From the NCBI GenBank assembly GCA_944380875.1, contig CALWJA010000039.1, positions 1 through 50,248 of the forward strand: a stretch of DNA of 50,248 nucleotides, given 5' to 3'. This document shows, piece after piece, positions 49,122 through 50,248 of the stretch (within the stretch, counting starts at the first letter, position 1; every line of letters begins with the position of its first letter). Both the position numbers and the translations under genes were made by a program. The stretch is from an uncultured Clostridia bacterium (GTDB lineage Bacteria > Bacillota > Clostridia > Oscillospirales > Acutalibacteraceae). The notes under the pieces are model-generated. The model worked only from the letters and a program-made list of their open reading frames with translations, was not told the origin of the DNA and did no database searches.

Positions 49122-50248
49122 ATGGATTATGCAAAGGAATCCCTTCGGCTCCACAGAGAGTGGAAAGGGAAAATAGAAGTGATCTGCCGCGCTCCTTTGG
49201 AAAATCGGGATGATCTGTCTTTAGCGTATACGCCGGGCGTAGCCCAACCCTGCCTGGAAATTCAAAAGGATCCAGATCAAAGCTGGGAGCTTACCCGCCG
49301 TTCCAATCTGGTAGCCGTAGTAACGGACGGAACCGCTGTTTTGGGGCTTGGGGATATCGGTCCCGAGGCAGGTATGCCTGTTATGGAGGGAAAATGTGCT
49401 CTCTTTAAGGCTTTCGGCGGTGTGGACGCGATTCCTCTTTGTATCCGCTCCAAAGATGTGGATGAAATTGTGCGCACAGTTAGCCTTATTGCCGGCAGCT
49501 TCGGCGGCATCAACCTGGAGGATATTGCCGCGCCCCGCTGCTTTGAGATTGAACGCCGCCTGAAGGAATGCTGTGATATTCCTGTTTTCCATGACGATCA
49601 GCACGGAACCGCCGTGGTAGTGGCCGCGGCCGTTATCAATGCCTGCCGCCTTACCGGGCGTAAACTGGAGGAAACAAAGGCTGTTATAAACGGCGCCGGC
49701 GCCGCAGGTACTGCCATAGCCACCTTCCTGATGAATATAGGTATCCGGGATATTATCATGTGCGACAAAAACGGTGCTCTGGTAGCTGGTGATCCCTCTC
49801 TCAGCGCTGCCCACGCCGCCTTGGCCGAAAAGACCAATCCTCGCCGTTTAAAGGGGCTTTTAAAGGATGTTCTTCCGGGCGCGGATCTCTTTGTGGGCGT
49901 CTCCGCTCCCAAAATGCTTACAGGCGATATGATCCGCACCATGAACAAAGATCCTATGATCTTTGCCATGGCAAATCCCGTTCCGGAAATCATGCCCGAG
50001 GAAGCGCTGGCCGCCGGCGCGGCCGTTGTGGGAACCGGGCGCAGCGATTTCCCCAATCAGATCAACAATGTGCTGGCTTTCCCGGGAATCTTCCGCGGAG
50101 CATTGGATGCCAGAGCGCGGGATATTAACGATGCCATGCAGGCAGCAGCTGCCCGGGCAATTGCAGATTTTATTCCCGAAGCGGAACTCTCCAAGGAAAA
50201 CATTCTTCCCAGCGCCCTCAACAAAGAAGTAGTGCCCAAAGTTGCCGC
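49122..50248 (+). CDS. NAD(P)-dependent malic enzyme, 5' part
   Basis: The gene runs off the window; 375 residues are visible, probably nearly the whole protein (small bacterial malic enzymes have about 390). It oxidatively decarboxylates malate to pyruvate. Visible motifs are LAYTPGVAQPCLEI, VVTDGTAVLGLGDIGPEAGMPVMEGK in parts (for example TDGTAVLGLGDIG), the metal ligands in DDQHGTAVV, the dinucleotide fold VINGAGAAGTA, and FAMANPVPEI and TGRSDFPNQINN. GAGGA lies before the ATG at 49122. NAD or NADP use is not decided. It is preceded by a good promoter and is likely transcribed alone. Confidence 0.95.
   Translation, partial: MDYAKESLRLHREWKGKIEVICRAPLENRDDLSLAYTPGVAQPCLEIQKDPDQSWELTRRSNLVAVVTDGTAVLGLGDIGPEAGMPVMEGKCALFKAFGGVDAIPLCIRSKDVDEIVRTVSLIAGSFGGINLEDIAAPRCFEIERRLKECCDIPVFHDDQHGTAVVVAAAVINACRLTGRKLEETKAVINGAGAAGTAIATFLMNIGIRDIIMCDKNGALVAGDPSLSAAHAALAEKTNPRRLKGLLKDVLPGADLFVGVSAPKMLTGDMIRTMNKDPMIFAMANPVPEIMPEEALAAGAAVVGTGRSDFPNQINNVLAFPGIFRGALDARARDINDAMQAAAARAIADFIPEAELSKENILPSALNKEVVPKVA

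Noticed and set aside
1-50248. CRISPR arrays, insertion sequences, prophage genes, tRNA or rRNA genes
   Set aside because: No regularly spaced repeats, transposase motifs, integrase genes, or tRNA/rRNA-like sequences were seen on reading; a dedicated scan was not possible.

Overview
The window looks like part of a chromosome from an anaerobic, Gram-positive Clostridia (Bacillota), most like a gut Oscillospirales-type bacterium. The grounds are the mraZ-rsmH-ftsL-PBP-mraY-ftsW-murG-murA-ftsQ-ftsZ division cluster in Firmicutes order, a SpoVD-like PASTA transpeptidase, a tryptophan T-box leader, a CIRCE element at htpG, strong AGGAGG ribosome sites, an Fe-S type fumarase subunit, and several AraC regulators beside sugar-acid genes. 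Base composition is near 50% GC by eye, apart from a few AT-rich genes (a PHP phosphatase near 1.4-2.2 kb; the AraC and XRE regulators near 47.5-48.7 kb). I see no rRNA, tRNA, CRISPR array, insertion sequence or phage gene.

Left part (1-7.4 kb): the 3' end of a transglutaminase-like membrane protein, a zinc-ribbon/DUF2007-like protein, an AT-rich PHP-family phosphatase, htpG (minus strand, with promoter and CIRCE), then a minus-strand group: corA, an orphan fumarase beta subunit and a cation-diffusion-facilitator exporter. corA is preceded by a leader with a strong promoter, a hairpin and a 31-codon upstream ORF that begins MKPDP and overlaps the corA start.

Division/cell-wall cluster (7.7-20.5 kb, minus strand): transcription starts at a consensus promoter in front of mraZ, with TGG boxes at 10-bp phase. 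It runs through rsmH, ftsL, a terminator-like hairpin, a SpoVD-like PBP, an unrecognised 182-aa protein, mraY, ftsW, murG, murA, ftsQ and ftsZ. All Mur ligases (murC/D/E/F), murB and ftsA are absent from the cluster. The 182-aa protein lies where murE/murF usually are and has a region that resembles a degenerate Mur-ligase central domain.

Redox and sugar-acid region (20.8-32.4 kb): an Spx/ArsC-like protein and a rhodanese, then a divergent AraC regulator facing a five-gene operon: old-yellow-enzyme reductase, SDR dehydrogenase, fumarate-reductase-like flavoprotein, KDG kinase and KDPG aldolase. The last two define the lower Entner-Doudoroff route; the three redox enzymes make an upper part I cannot match to a known pathway. 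Two aldo/keto reductases and a second AraC follow.

Tryptophan and galactose/galactonate region (32.5-45 kb): trpBA under a T-box leader; a second old-yellow-enzyme reductase; a GNAT acetyltransferase; a GH5-like and a GH36 (alpha-galactosidase) glycosidase, both intracellular; a second corA; then dgoD-dgoA-dgoK, the De Ley-Doudoroff galactonate route to pyruvate and glyceraldehyde 3-phosphate; and a second GNAT.

Right end (45.3-50.2 kb): an orphan lipoprotein solute-binding protein whose signal peptide is out of frame by one base in an A7 run, a divergent AraC regulator, a small XRE regulator, and the 5' part of an NAD(P)-dependent malic enzyme.
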